Position numbers and translations under genes: made by a program. The notes below the pieces were generated by a model that saw nothing but the letters and a program-made list of their open reading frames with translations, ran no database searches and was not told the origin of the DNA. A stretch of DNA of 44,182 nt from Streptomyces silaceus (GTDB lineage Bacteria > Actinomycetota > Actinomycetes > Streptomycetales > Streptomycetaceae). The stretch lies in NCBI RefSeq assembly GCF_001419745.1, contig NZ_LIRJ01000179.1, forward strand, positions 1 to 44,182, read 5' to 3'. Positions within the stretch are counted from its first letter, which is position 1. Every line of letters starts with the position of its first letter. Of the stretch, positions 1 to 11,371 are shown in pieces.

Positions 1-2
1 CC

Positions 3-1202
3 CCCGCCGCCCGTCCCGCGCAGGACACCGTCGCGCGGTTCCTCGCCACCGAGCCGGACCAGCGGGCCCTCCTCCTCCAGGACGTGATCCGCACCGAACT
101 CGCGGCGGTGCTCGGGCACGGCGACACCGAAGTCATCGACGTGGACGCCGAGTTCCTCGACCTGGGCGTGGACTCGATGGCGGGCATCGACATGCGCGCC
201 CGGCTCGGCTCGCTGCTCCGTCTGGAGCTCGCCGCCGCCGAGCTGTTCGAGCACCCGACCACGGCCCTGCTCGCCGCGCACCTGGTCGGCCTCGTGGGTA
301 CCGCGCCCGACCCGGACGCGGCGGCCCCTGCGGCTCCCGCGGGAGTCCCCGCCTCGCCGTTCGACAGCGTGGAGGCGCTCTACCGCCAGTCCCACGCGCT
401 GGGGCAGGCGGGCTCGGTCGGCATGGACCTCATCCAGGCCGCGGGCCGGCTGCGGGCCTCCTTCGGCGCCGACGCCGTGGCGGACCACCTCCAGGATCCG
501 GTCCGGCTGGCCAGGGGCGAGGAGGAGAAGGCCGTCCTCGTCTGCGTCCCGGCCATCACGGCGACCGCCGGACCTCTCCAGTACGTCGGGCTCGCCCAGC
601 AGATCCAGGGCGAGCGGGACGTGCTGGTTCTGGTCAACCCGGGCTTCGGCGAAGGGGAGTCGGTGCCCGCGACGTTCGACGCGTTCCTCGACCTCCAGGT
701 CGAGGCGCTGCGCGCGGCCGTCGGCGACCGGCCCTACGTGCTCCTCGGGCACTCGGCCGGCGGGCTCATCGGGCACGCGCTGGCCATGCGGGCGGAGCGG
801 GCGGGCTTCGGCCCGGCGGCCACCGTCGTCCTGGACGCCTTCCAGGCCGGCACCCAGTTCTCCGCGGAGCTGAGCCGGGCCATGATGGACGCCCTCTTCG
901 CTCGTGAACACCTCTTCGGCAAGGGCGCGTTGAGCGGCGTACGGCTCAGTGCGATGGGTCACTACCACACGCTGATGGACGAGTGCGAGATCGCGCCGAC
1001 CCAGGCGCCGACGCTCTTCCTGCGCCCCCAGGACCCCATGCCGAACCAGGCGGACGCCTTCGAGGGCGACGGCTGGCGGGCCTCCTGGTCCTTCCCGCAC
1101 ACGCTGGTCACCACCCCCGGCGACCACTTCACGATCATGGAGGACAACATTTCCGCGACGACCGGCGCGATCCGCACCTGGCTCGCGGAACGAGACATCT
1201 GA
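3..1202 (+). CDS. Type I polyketide synthase, C-terminal ACP-thioesterase (5' end outside window)
   Basis: The reading frame is open from the window edge, so this is the 3' end of a larger modular PKS; the GTG at 84 is internal, not a start. The visible part is 399 residues. An acyl carrier protein comes first, with the phosphopantetheine serine in LGVDSMAG (Ser58 of the visible part). A type I alpha/beta-hydrolase thioesterase follows, with nucleophile GHSAGG (Ser251) and catalytic His in GDHF (His375). The thioesterase releases the finished chain from the last ACP, usually as a macrolactone, so this is the terminal module of the assembly line. A GC hairpin follows the stop before the next gene. 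The upstream modules, and hence the product backbone, cannot be seen. Family assignment is secure; macrolactone release rather than hydrolysis is inferred. Confidence 0.95.
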   Translation, partial: PAARPAQDTVARFLATEPDQRALLLQDVIRTELAAVLGHGDTEVIDVDAEFLDLGVDSMAGIDMRARLGSLLRLELAAAELFEHPTTALLAAHLVGLVGTAPDPDAAAPAAPAGVPASPFDSVEALYRQSHALGQAGSVGMDLIQAAGRLRASFGADAVADHLQDPVRLARGEEEKAVLVCVPAITATAGPLQYVGLAQQIQGERDVLVLVNPGFGEGESVPATFDAFLDLQVEALRAAVGDRPYVLLGHSAGGLIGHALAMRAERAGFGPAATVVLDAFQAGTQFSAELSRAMMDALFAREHLFGKGALSGVRLSAMGHYHTLMDECEIAPTQAPTLFLRPQDPMPNQADAFEGDGWRASWSFPHTLVTTPGDHFTIMEDNISATTGAIRTWLAERDI

Positions 1203-1249
1203 ACGTGATATCTGAACCACGGGGCAGCACAACGAAGTTGTGGTCCGCT

Positions 1250-1274
1250 GCCCGCCCCGGCCCCCGGGGCGGGC
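1250..1274 (+). terminator. Hairpin after the PKS
   Basis: A perfect 11-bp G+C inverted repeat (1250-1260 with 1264-1274) closes on a 3-nt loop, 48 nt after the PKS stop. There is no T-run, which is normal for Streptomyces terminators. It may reduce read-through into the carbamoyltransferase operon rather than stop it, since all genes here point the same way. Confidence 0.5.
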
Positions 1275-1356
1275 CGACCGCTCCGAGCCGCCCGACCCCG
1301 CACCACAGCCAACCAGCGGCTCCCAAAGATCCGTGCTCCGAAGGAGACATCTCAGC

Positions 1357-3150
1357 GTGATTGTTCTTGGTTACAACGGCTACTCCCGCGTCGCCGAACT
1401 CTTCGGCAGGCTCTTCGGCTACACCCAGGACGGCGTCGACCGGCACAGCTTCCTCGGCCACGACGCGGCCGCGGCCCTCTTCATCGACGGCAAGCTGGTC
1501 GCCGCCGTCGAGGAAGAGCGCATGAACCGGCAGAAGAAGACCACCGCCTTCCCGATCAACGCGATGCGCTGGTGCCTGGACCAGGCCGGTCTCGACTTCG
1601 ACGACGTCGACTACTACGCCTTCGGCTGGAAGTTCACCGACGAGTTCGTCGACACGGTCATCAACCGGTTCGCCGGCGCCCCCATACCGGCCGAGTACAA
1701 GCTCCAGGCGATCAACTCCTTCGGTGAGCTCTACACCAGTGCCCTGAGCAAGAACGCGATCCTCGAGGACTTCGCCCGCCACACCGGGCACACGCTGTCC
1801 GAGGACAAGCTCGTCACCGTGCCGCACCACCGCGCGCACCTCGCCTGCGGCCGCACCTTCGCCGGCTTCGACGACGCCGCCTTCCTCATCAGCGACGGCC
1901 AGGGCGAGGCCGACAGCGCCATCATGGGCGAGATCCGCGGCGGCGAGGTGAAGGTCTTCGAGCAGTTCACCATCGACGCCGCCAACTCGATCGCCCAGCT
2001 CTTCGCGGAGATCACGCGGTACCTCGGATTCACCCCGAACAACGACGAGTACAAGGTCATGGGCCTGGGCGGCTTCGGCCGGCCGCCCAAGCAGGAGGAG
2101 AACCCCTTCCTGAACCACGTCGTCAGCCTCGACGAGCCCGGCCGCTACTCGCTGGCCCTGGCCAACGACCCGCGCGGTCCGCGCGCCTACGCGGGTCTCT
2201 TCGACGAGATCTTCGGCGGCAACGACGACAACCGCGGCGAGTTCGAGTTCCAGGTCCGCGTCGCCTCCGCGGCCCAGCAGATGCTCGAAGTGGTCACCGC
2301 CCACCAGCTGCGCGCCCTGGCCGAGCTCACCGACCTGCGCGACCTCATCTACGAGGGCGGTGTGGCGCTCAACTGCGTCAACAACACCAAGCTCCTGGAG
2401 GACCTGCCCTTCGAGCGCGCCGAGGTCAGCTTCGGCGCCAGCGACCCGGGCGTCTCCATCGGTGCCGGCGCGCACGTCGTCCGCGAGCAGAACGTCCCGA
2501 TCGTGCCCGTGAAGTCGCCCTACCTCGGCCCGGAGTTCTCCGCGGAGGAGATCCTCGCCGTCCTGGACGGCTACACCGACCGCGTCACCTGGGAGGAGCA
2601 CCCCGACGGCGCGATCGTCCCGAAGACCGCCGAACTCCTCAGCGGCAAGACGGTCATCGGCTGGTTCCAGGGCCGCACCGAGTACGGCCCGCGCGCCCTC
2701 GGCAACCGCTCCATCCTCGCCAACCCGTCGCACGCGGACATGAAGGACATCATCAACACCCGCGTCAAGCACCGCGAGCCGTTCCGGCCGTTCGCCCCCA
2801 TCGTCCTGGAGGAGAACGCGGCGAAGGTCTTCGAGCTGGGCAAGAAGACGCGCTCGCCGTACATGACCTTCGTGTTCCCGGTGAAGCCCGACTACGTGGA
2901 CACCATCGCGGCCGCCACGCACGTCGACGCCACCTCGCGCATCCAGACCGTCACCGACGAGTCCAACGCCCGGCTGGCCACGCTGCTGCGCGAGTTCACC
3001 GCGCGCACCGACGTGCCGTGCCTGGTCAACACCTCCTTCAACGTCGCGGGCGAGCCGGTCGTGAACTCCCCGAAGGACGCGGTCGAGTGCTTCCTCGGCA
3101 CCGACATCGACTACCTGGTGCTCGGCGACTACCTGGTCACCAAGCGGTGA
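1357..3150 (+). CDS. NodU/TobZ-family O-carbamoyltransferase
   Basis: 597 residues, normal for the family. The GTG at 1357 is chosen because AAGGAG lies at 1341-1346 and the protein then begins MIVLGYNGYSR, as relatives do; the frame is open further upstream without family similarity. The N-terminal Kae1-like (ASKHA) domain has the metal-binding motif VPHHRAH (His157, His158, His161). The C-terminal carbamoyltransferase domain has GRTEYGPRALGNRSI from about residue 439. Family members use carbamoyl phosphate and ATP to make carbamoyl-adenylate and transfer the carbamoyl group to a hydroxyl of a natural product. Lying directly after the terminal PKS module and near deoxysugar genes, it probably carbamoylates the sugar or aglycone of the macrolide, as in concanamycin or venturicidin; those comparisons are only analogies. 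Its stop overlaps the next start (GTGA), so the ABC-like protein is translationally coupled to it. Confidence 0.93.
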   Translation: MIVLGYNGYSRVAELFGRLFGYTQDGVDRHSFLGHDAAAALFIDGKLVAAVEEERMNRQKKTTAFPINAMRWCLDQAGLDFDDVDYYAFGWKFTDEFVDTVINRFAGAPIPAEYKLQAINSFGELYTSALSKNAILEDFARHTGHTLSEDKLVTVPHHRAHLACGRTFAGFDDAAFLISDGQGEADSAIMGEIRGGEVKVFEQFTIDAANSIAQLFAEITRYLGFTPNNDEYKVMGLGGFGRPPKQEENPFLNHVVSLDEPGRYSLALANDPRGPRAYAGLFDEIFGGNDDNRGEFEFQVRVASAAQQMLEVVTAHQLRALAELTDLRDLIYEGGVALNCVNNTKLLEDLPFERAEVSFGASDPGVSIGAGAHVVREQNVPIVPVKSPYLGPEFSAEEILAVLDGYTDRVTWEEHPDGAIVPKTAELLSGKTVIGWFQGRTEYGPRALGNRSILANPSHADMKDIINTRVKHREPFRPFAPIVLEENAAKVFELGKKTRSPYMTFVFPVKPDYVDTIAAATHVDATSRIQTVTDESNARLATLLREFTARTDVPCLVNTSFNVAGEPVVNSPKDAVECFLGTDIDYLVLGDYLVTKR

Positions 3151-4805
3151 GCGCGACCACCGGAATCGCCTGGCGCGCGCGGACGGCACTGCTCCTGGAG
3201 GCGATCGGCGCGGTGGCCACCGTCGGCCCCGTCATCGCCGTCATCGAGGTCTGCAGGGAACTGCTCGGCGGCGACCCCGACAGCGGCCGGATCAGCCGGC
3301 TCGTGCTGCTCGTGGCCGCCGCCGCGGTCGCCGGATTCGTCGCGCAGCTCGTGGGCCGCGTCCTGAGCAAGGAGGCGGGGGTGCGCACCCAGCACACCCT
3401 GCTCCTCGCGCTCACCGGCCGGCTGCGCGGCGCCCGCGCGGCCCGGCCGCTGCACGCCTCCTGGCAGCGGCACGGCACCACCCTGGGCCGTGACGTCCAC
3501 TCGATGGGGGTGATGGTCGGCCGGGCGGGTTCCGAGCTCCTCTCGGCCGTCCTGGTCTTCGTCCTGTCGATCGGCTACCTGTTCTGGGTCGACTGGCTGA
3601 TGGCCCTCATCACGCTGGCGCCGATCCTGCTGGGCTTCGCCGTCTTCGGCTTCATCTCCGCGCGCTTCTTCCGCGAGATGGCGACCGACTACGCGGTGAG
3701 CATCGGCGGCATCGACGCGGTGCGTCCCACCATCGCCCTCGACCGGCGCGTCAACCCGGCCGGCACCCGGTCCGACACGGCCGCCGCGACCCGGCACGCC
3801 GCCGGGCGGCTCGCCGATGTCACCGACGAGTTCAGCGAGTTCTTCCGCGTACGCATCGGTTCGCTGCTCGGCGGGCGCGCGCTCGCCGAGATCGCCTTCT
3901 CGCCGCTGTGCGTGCTCATCTTCGTGCTGTGCGGCGGCGGGCTGCTGATCCGTTCCGACAGCCTGGCGCCCGCCGACCTCGTGCCGTTCCTGCTGCTCGG
4001 CGCGGGCCTCGCCGCGCCCCTGCTGGCCATCACCTACTTCCTCGAAGAGGTGGGCGAGGGCAAGAAGGCCGCGGCACGCCTGACCGAGTTCGCCTCCGGC
4101 GCGGCACCGGCCGACGCGGCGCCCGCCGCCGACGGCGACGCCAAGGACGAAGCCAAGGGCGACGCCGAGGACGGCGCGAAGCCGGAGCCCGAGCCGGACC
4201 CGGGCCCCGCGCTGGAACTGCCCGAGCGGGGCGTGCTGACCGTCGTCGCCGCCACCGACGCGGACGCCGACGCGGTCATCGACCGGATCACGGCCGAGAC
4301 GCCCGCGGAGCGGTTCGCCGCGGTGGAGGCCGACCCGGCCGTCGTCATCGGCGCGATCGGCGCCTACGTCACCTCCGACCGCCCGGACGGCGGCGCCAAG
4401 GAGGCCGAGCGGGCCGCGCGCGCCGCGGGCTGCCACGAGTCGGTCGCCGCGCTGCCGCGCGGCTACGACGCGGTCGTGGGCACCGAGGCGCCGCAGTCCT
4501 ACCCGGAGCTCCAGCGGCTCGCGCTCGCCCGGCTGCTCGCCGCCGACCGCGACGTCGTCCTGCTCGACCAGCGCGCCTTCCCCGGGGACCCGGAGACCGT
4601 CCGGGCGGCCGTCGCCGACCTGCGGGAGCGGGCCGCCGTGGTCGTCGTCGCGGCCGGGCCGCCCGCGGTCACCGAGGGACGGCTCGTGGTCACGGAGGAC
4701 GGGAAGGTCGTCGCCTCCGGCACGCACGAGGAACTGACCGGTCCCGACGGTCCGTACACCGATCTGCTCACCGGGGCCGCAGCGTCTCAGGAGGTGTCTC
4801 GATGA
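3147..4805 (+). CDS. ABC-exporter-like membrane protein with degenerate ATPase domain (subunit 1)
   Basis: 552 residues. The GTG start overlaps the carbamoyltransferase stop. About six hydrophobic segments between residues 10 and 310 form an ABC exporter (type IV fold) membrane domain. An Ala/Asp/Glu/Pro-rich linker (about 320-360) then replaces the A-loop region. The remaining ATPase domain keeps the order of the motifs but not their key residues. The Walker A position reads AATDADADAV (from about 368), with no GxxGxGK[ST]. The signature is SYPELQRLALAR (451-462) instead of LSGGQ. Walker B ends LLDQ (Asp474, Gln475), losing the catalytic Glu. The switch-His position lies in VVVVAAGPPAV. The C-terminal EDGKVVASGTHEEL is typical of exporters. 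Homology is clear, but ATP hydrolysis by this subunit looks impossible. Its partner is the next gene. Role unknown; a non-pumping membrane or scaffold function is possible. Confidence 0.85.
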   Translation: MSATTGIAWRARTALLLEAIGAVATVGPVIAVIEVCRELLGGDPDSGRISRLVLLVAAAAVAGFVAQLVGRVLSKEAGVRTQHTLLLALTGRLRGARAARPLHASWQRHGTTLGRDVHSMGVMVGRAGSELLSAVLVFVLSIGYLFWVDWLMALITLAPILLGFAVFGFISARFFREMATDYAVSIGGIDAVRPTIALDRRVNPAGTRSDTAAATRHAAGRLADVTDEFSEFFRVRIGSLLGGRALAEIAFSPLCVLIFVLCGGGLLIRSDSLAPADLVPFLLLGAGLAAPLLAITYFLEEVGEGKKAAARLTEFASGAAPADAAPAADGDAKDEAKGDAEDGAKPEPEPDPGPALELPERGVLTVVAATDADADAVIDRITAETPAERFAAVEADPAVVIGAIGAYVTSDRPDGGAKEAERAARAAGCHESVAALPRGYDAVVGTEAPQSYPELQRLALARLLAADRDVVLLDQRAFPGDPETVRAAVADLRERAAVVVVAAGPPAVTEGRLVVTEDGKVVASGTHEELTGPDGPYTDLLTGAAASQEVSR

Positions 4806-6352
4806 GGCCCGTACTCGCTCATTTCCTCAAGGTCACGGGGACCCGGGCACTGCGGTCGCTGTGCCTGTTCCTGCTGGTCGGCGCCGTCATCCAGGGCATC
4901 GCGTTCGCCCTGGTGGTGCCGATCACCGAGGACCTGCTGACTCCGGACGCGGACGTGCCCTGGGCCTGGATCGGCGTCCTCGCGGCCGTCGGCGTGGTCT
5001 ACGGGGTGCTGCACTACCTCAGCGTGCCCATGGGCAACAACCTGGGCGCCGAACTGGTGACCACCCTGCACCGGTCGGTCGCCGAGCGCGTGGGCAAGCT
5101 GCCCAACCGCACGCTCGACGCGGGGTACTCCGACCGCCTCGCCGCGCTCGACGGCACCGCGGTCGTGGTCCTGATGGGCCTGCCCGCGCACGTCCTGCGC
5201 CCGGCGGTGGCGGCGGTGTTCACGCCGGTGACCGTCATCGTCATCAGCCTCTTCCTCGACGTGCGCGTCGCCCTGACGCTGGCCGCGGGCCTGGTCGTGC
5301 TGGGACTCTCCTCGCTGCTCGTGGGCCGGCTGCTGTCCCGGCGCGAGGAGCCGGACGGCGCGGAGTGGCTGCGGCGCACGTACGAGCAGGGCGGCGCGGC
5401 GCACTCCGGCGGCCATCTGGTGCCGGCCGCCGGCGAGGTGCTGCTGTGGCGCGTGGTCGAGCTCGCCGCCTGCGCCGCCGTCGGCGTCGCGGCCGCGCTG
5501 GCCTCCGACGACGGGCTCTCGGCGACCAAGGGCGTCGCGCTGATCGTGCTGGCGGTGCTCACGTACCGGCCCATGATGGAGGCCGTCCTCCTGACGAGCA
5601 CCATCATGAACGCCCGCGAGGTCATGGCGGGCATCGGCCGGCTGCTCGGCACCCATGAGCAGGAGGGGCAGCGGGCCGCGGAGCCCGCGGCCGAGTGGCC
5701 CGGCGGCACCGAGGTCGTCTTCGACGGCGTCGGCCTGCGGGTCGAGGGCACGGACGTGCTCGCCGACGTGTCGTTCGAGGTTCCGGACGGGGCCACCACG
5801 GCGCTCGTCGGCACCCCCGACGGCCCCCGGCTGCTCCTGGGCGATCTGCTGACCGGCGATGTGACGCCCACGTCCGGGCAGGTGCGCGTCGGCGGCACGG
5901 ACGTCACCGCGCTCGCCCCCGCCGTGGTCGAGCGGCACATCGCGCGGGTCTCGCCGCAGGCTCCGGTGCTCACCCGCGAGGAGGCCGCCCGGGTGCTCGA
6001 CTCCTTCCCCGAGGAGTCGGCGGAGCGCCCCGGCGTGCGGGACGCGCTGGAGGGGCTGCGGGCGGCGGTGGAGCGGGAGAGCGACTCCGCCGTGGCGCTG
6101 TCCGAGCGGGACCGCTGGCGGCTCGCGCTGCTGCGGGCGCTGCGGGGCGATCCGTCCCTGGTGGTCGTCGACGCGACCGCCGGTGAGGACCCCTTCGGCG
6201 CCGACCCGCGGCTCGCGGAGCTGTTCCGCACGCTCGCCGGTGGCCGGGCCTGCTGGCTGCTCACCGGCACCGGCGGGGAACTCCCGTCGTGCGACCGGGT
6301 GGTGGAGGCGACCGGTACCGGCGCCACCGTGCGGACCCCCGCGGTGAACTGA
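4802..6352 (+). CDS. ABC-exporter-like membrane protein with degenerate ATPase domain (subunit 2)
   Basis: 516 residues. The ATG overlaps the stop of subunit 1 (ATGA) with GGAGG nine bases upstream, so the two are made together, as for a heterodimeric exporter. About five to six hydrophobic segments lie between residues 15 and 265. The cytoplasmic stretch between the fourth and fifth (about 180-215) is only some 38 residues, much shorter than in usual exporters. The nucleotide-binding domain (about 300-516) keeps its early strands, but the Walker A position reads GTPDGPRLLL (337-346), with Pro for the last Gly, Arg343 for Lys and Leu for Ser/Thr. The signature reads ALSERDRWRLALLRAL. Walker B is VVVDA (Asp457, Ala458) without the Glu. 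The H-loop region CWLLTGTGG has no His. Both halves of the pair therefore lack a competent site. Function unknown. Confidence 0.85.
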   Translation: MRPVLAHFLKVTGTRALRSLCLFLLVGAVIQGIAFALVVPITEDLLTPDADVPWAWIGVLAAVGVVYGVLHYLSVPMGNNLGAELVTTLHRSVAERVGKLPNRTLDAGYSDRLAALDGTAVVVLMGLPAHVLRPAVAAVFTPVTVIVISLFLDVRVALTLAAGLVVLGLSSLLVGRLLSRREEPDGAEWLRRTYEQGGAAHSGGHLVPAAGEVLLWRVVELAACAAVGVAAALASDDGLSATKGVALIVLAVLTYRPMMEAVLLTSTIMNAREVMAGIGRLLGTHEQEGQRAAEPAAEWPGGTEVVFDGVGLRVEGTDVLADVSFEVPDGATTALVGTPDGPRLLLGDLLTGDVTPTSGQVRVGGTDVTALAPAVVERHIARVSPQAPVLTREEAARVLDSFPEESAERPGVRDALEGLRAAVERESDSAVALSERDRWRLALLRALRGDPSLVVVDATAGEDPFGADPRLAELFRTLAGGRACWLLTGTGGELPSCDRVVEATGTGATVRTPAVN

Positions 6353-6369
6353 CGGACCCCGCACACGAA

Positions 6370-6413
6370 GACGGTGCCGGGCCACGGTCTCTCGACCGTG
6401 GCCCGGCACCGTC
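6370..6413. terminator. Bidirectional terminator between ABC pair and rmlB
   Basis: A perfect 20-bp inverted repeat (6370-6389 with 6394-6413) with a 4-nt loop TCTC lies in the 81-bp gap between two convergent genes. Its length and symmetry make a two-way terminator the simplest reading. Confidence 0.9.
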
Positions 6414-6433
6414 TCGGTCTCGGCGCGGCGGGG

Positions 6434-7408
6434 TTACGCGGCGTCGCCCCAGAGGCCGTGGTGCTGCCGGTACCAGTCGACCGTCGCCGCGAGCCCGTCG
6501 TCGAAGGGCACCGCGGGCTGGTAGCCGAGGGCGCCGGAGATCTTGGAGATGTCCATCGCGTACCGGCGGTCGTGCCCCTTGCGGTCGGCCACCCGCTCCA
6601 CCATCGAGGAGTCCTTGCCGAGCAGGTCGAGCAGCCGCTCGGTCAGTGCCAGATTGGTCAGTTCCGTGCCTCCGCCGACGTTGTAGACCTCGCCCGGCGC
6701 GCCGCCGCCGGCCACCAGCGCGATGCCCTGGCAGTGGTCGTCGACGTGCAGCCAGTCCCGGATGTTCGCGCCGTCGCCGTAGAGCGGCACCTTGCGGCCG
6801 GCCAGGAGATTCGAGACGAACAGCGGGATAATCTTCTCGGGATATTGGTACGGGCCATAGGTGTTGGATCCGCGGGTCACACTGACCGGCAGTCCATGCG
6901 TCCGGTGAAAAGCCAGGACCATGAGGTCGGACGACGCCTTCGAGGCCGCATAGGGGGAGTTGGGGGAGAGGGGTTCCTCTTCCGTCCAGGGCGTCCCGTC
7001 GGCGTCCAGCGAGCCGTACACCTCGTCGGTCGAGACATGGACGAATTTGCCCACCTCCGCGTCGAGCGCGGCGGTCAGCAGCGTCTGCGTACCCTGCACA
7101 TTGGTCCGCACGAACTCGCCGGCCCCGGAAATGGAACGGTCGACGTGCGACTCGGCGGCGAAATGCACGACGAGGTCGGTGTCCCGCAGGACCTCGCCCA
7201 TCAGTCGCGCGTCGCAGATGTCGCCCTCCACGAAACTCAGCGCGGAATTCCCGGCGGCCGGTGCGAGATTCTCTTTTCTGCCCGCGTAGGTGAGCTTGTC
7301 GACAACCACCACTTCGGCCCCCGCGAGAGCCGGGTAATCACCCTGCACCGCGTGCCGGACGAAGTTCGATCCGATGAATCCTGCACCACCGGTGACAACT
7401 ATGCGCAC
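6434..7408 (-). CDS. rmlB: dTDP-glucose 4,6-dehydratase
   Basis: 324 residues, the usual length. RmlB removes water from dTDP-glucose to give dTDP-4-keto-6-deoxy-glucose, the branch point of most deoxysugars. It is an extended SDR: TGGAGFIG (6-13) binds NAD; STDEVYG (126-132) holds the catalytic Thr-Asp-Glu; Tyr153 and Lys157 form YxxxK; RSISGAGEF and RGSNTYGPYQYPEK are typical of the family. The GTG start follows an AAAGGTG ribosome site. It lies 10 nt downstream of rmlA and is surely co-transcribed with it. Later sugar-tailoring genes and the glycosyltransferase are not in this window; the PKS side of the cluster continues to the left. Third positions contain more A/T than in the core genes to the right, which may reflect transfer or cluster-specific codon use. 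Confidence 0.96.
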   Translation of the reverse strand: MRIVVTGGAGFIGSNFVRHAVQGDYPALAGAEVVVVDKLTYAGRKENLAPAAGNSALSFVEGDICDARLMGEVLRDTDLVVHFAAESHVDRSISGAGEFVRTNVQGTQTLLTAALDAEVGKFVHVSTDEVYGSLDADGTPWTEEEPLSPNSPYAASKASSDLMVLAFHRTHGLPVSVTRGSNTYGPYQYPEKIIPLFVSNLLAGRKVPLYGDGANIRDWLHVDDHCQGIALVAGGGAPGEVYNVGGGTELTNLALTERLLDLLGKDSSMVERVADRKGHDRRYAMDISKISGALGYQPAVPFDDGLAATVDWYRQHHGLWGDAA

Positions 7409-7418
7409 TGGACACCTT

Positions 7419-8288
7419 TCAGCCTTGGCGGGAAATCTCCATCAAATACTTCCCGTAATCGGTCTTCCCCAGCTGACTGCCCAGCTCATAACAGGCCGAG
7501 GCGTCGATGAAGCCCATACGGAAAGAAATCTCCTCGAGACACGCTATCCGCACTCCCTGGCGCTGTTCCAGCGTCTGCACGAACTGCGACGCCTGGAGCA
7601 GCGAGTCGTGGGTCCCGGTGTCCAGCCAGGCGAACCCGCGGCCGAGGTTGACCATCCTGGCCTTGCCCTGCTCCAGGTAGACGCGGTTCACGTCGGTGAT
7701 CTCCAGCTCGCCGCGGGGCGAGGGGCGGACGTTCTTGGCCACGTCGACGACGTCGTTGTCGTACACGTACAGACCGGTGATGGCCAGGTTGGAGCGGGGG
7801 TCCTTCGGCTTCTCCTCCAGGGAGACGAGCCGTCCCTCGTCGTCCACCTCGCCGATTCCATAGCGCTCGGGATCGCTCACCGAATAGCCGAAGAGGACGC
7901 AGCCGTCGACGTCCCGCATCTCCGCCTGCAGCATTCTGCCGAAGCGGGGGCCGTGGAAGATGTTGTCGCCGAGAATCAGCGTCACCGAGTCATTGTCGAT
8001 GAATTCCGCGCCGATGACGAATGCCTCGGCGATGCCGTTCGGCTCCGCCTGCTCGGCGTATTCAATGTTCAGGCCCAGCTGGCTGCCGTCCCCGAGGAGA
8101 TCGCGGAACGTGCCCAAGTGGCGCGGCGAGGAAATGACGAGAATGTCCTGGATCCCGCCCAGCATGAGTGCCGAGAGCGGGTAATAGATCAGGGGTTTGT
8201 TGTAGACCGGGAGGATCTGCTTCGATATGGCATACGTTAAGGGGTAGAGCCGGGTGCCACTTCCCCCGGCCAGGATTATGCCCTTCAT
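7419..8288 (-). CDS. rmlA: Glucose-1-phosphate thymidylyltransferase
   Basis: 289 residues, the normal short RmlA length. It joins glucose-1-phosphate and dTTP to make dTDP-glucose, the first step toward dTDP-deoxysugars. The nucleotidyltransferase signature LAGGSGTRLYPLT (6-18) and the lysine-containing EKPKDP motif are intact, as are GDNIFHG and GRGFAWLDTGTH, seen in all RmlA enzymes. First gene of an rmlA-rmlB operon; a TTGACA/TACGCT promoter lies about 120 bp upstream. Leu17 is encoded by TTA (positions 8238-8240). TTA is very rare in Streptomyces and read by the developmentally controlled bldA tRNA, so translation may be held back until sporulation or stationary phase. Either cluster-specific or a general dTDP-sugar enzyme; its place beside the PKS favours the former. 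Confidence 0.96.
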   Translation of the reverse strand: MKGIILAGGSGTRLYPLTYAISKQILPVYNKPLIYYPLSALMLGGIQDILVISSPRHLGTFRDLLGDGSQLGLNIEYAEQAEPNGIAEAFVIGAEFIDNDSVTLILGDNIFHGPRFGRMLQAEMRDVDGCVLFGYSVSDPERYGIGEVDDEGRLVSLEEKPKDPRSNLAITGLYVYDNDVVDVAKNVRPSPRGELEITDVNRVYLEQGKARMVNLGRGFAWLDTGTHDSLLQASQFVQTLEQRQGVRIACLEEISFRMGFIDASACYELGSQLGKTDYGKYLMEISRQG

Positions 8289-8408
8289 GCGACCAAGATC
8301 TCCGTAAACGGCTGGGCTGGACTGGGTTCTTCCGAAGGGGGCGCCCGAGAGCGCGATGGCCGCTGCTGCATGCTCAAAGCGGCTTTATCTTACGGTTGTT
8401 CAAAAGTG

Positions 8409-8438
8409 AGCGTAGGCTTCGGTGATCGTCGCTGTCAA
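8409..8438 (-). promoter_or_regulatory. Promoter of rmlA-rmlB
   Basis: On the minus strand a perfect TTGACA (8438-8433) is followed after 18 bp by TACGCT (8414-8409), a good Streptomyces TANNNT -10. The predicted transcript starts near 8402, leaving a leader of about 115 nt before rmlA. The surrounding DNA is noticeably AT-richer than the rest of the window. Confidence 0.55.

Positions 8439-11367
<2,929 letters not shown>

Positions 11368-11371
<4 letters not shown>

Noticed and set aside
1135..6409. Very long open frames on the minus strand opposite the PKS, carbamoyltransferase and ABC genes
   Set aside because: They have Gly/Arg/Val/Asp-rich composition without domains and follow the GC-rich third positions of the real genes; they are shadow frames.
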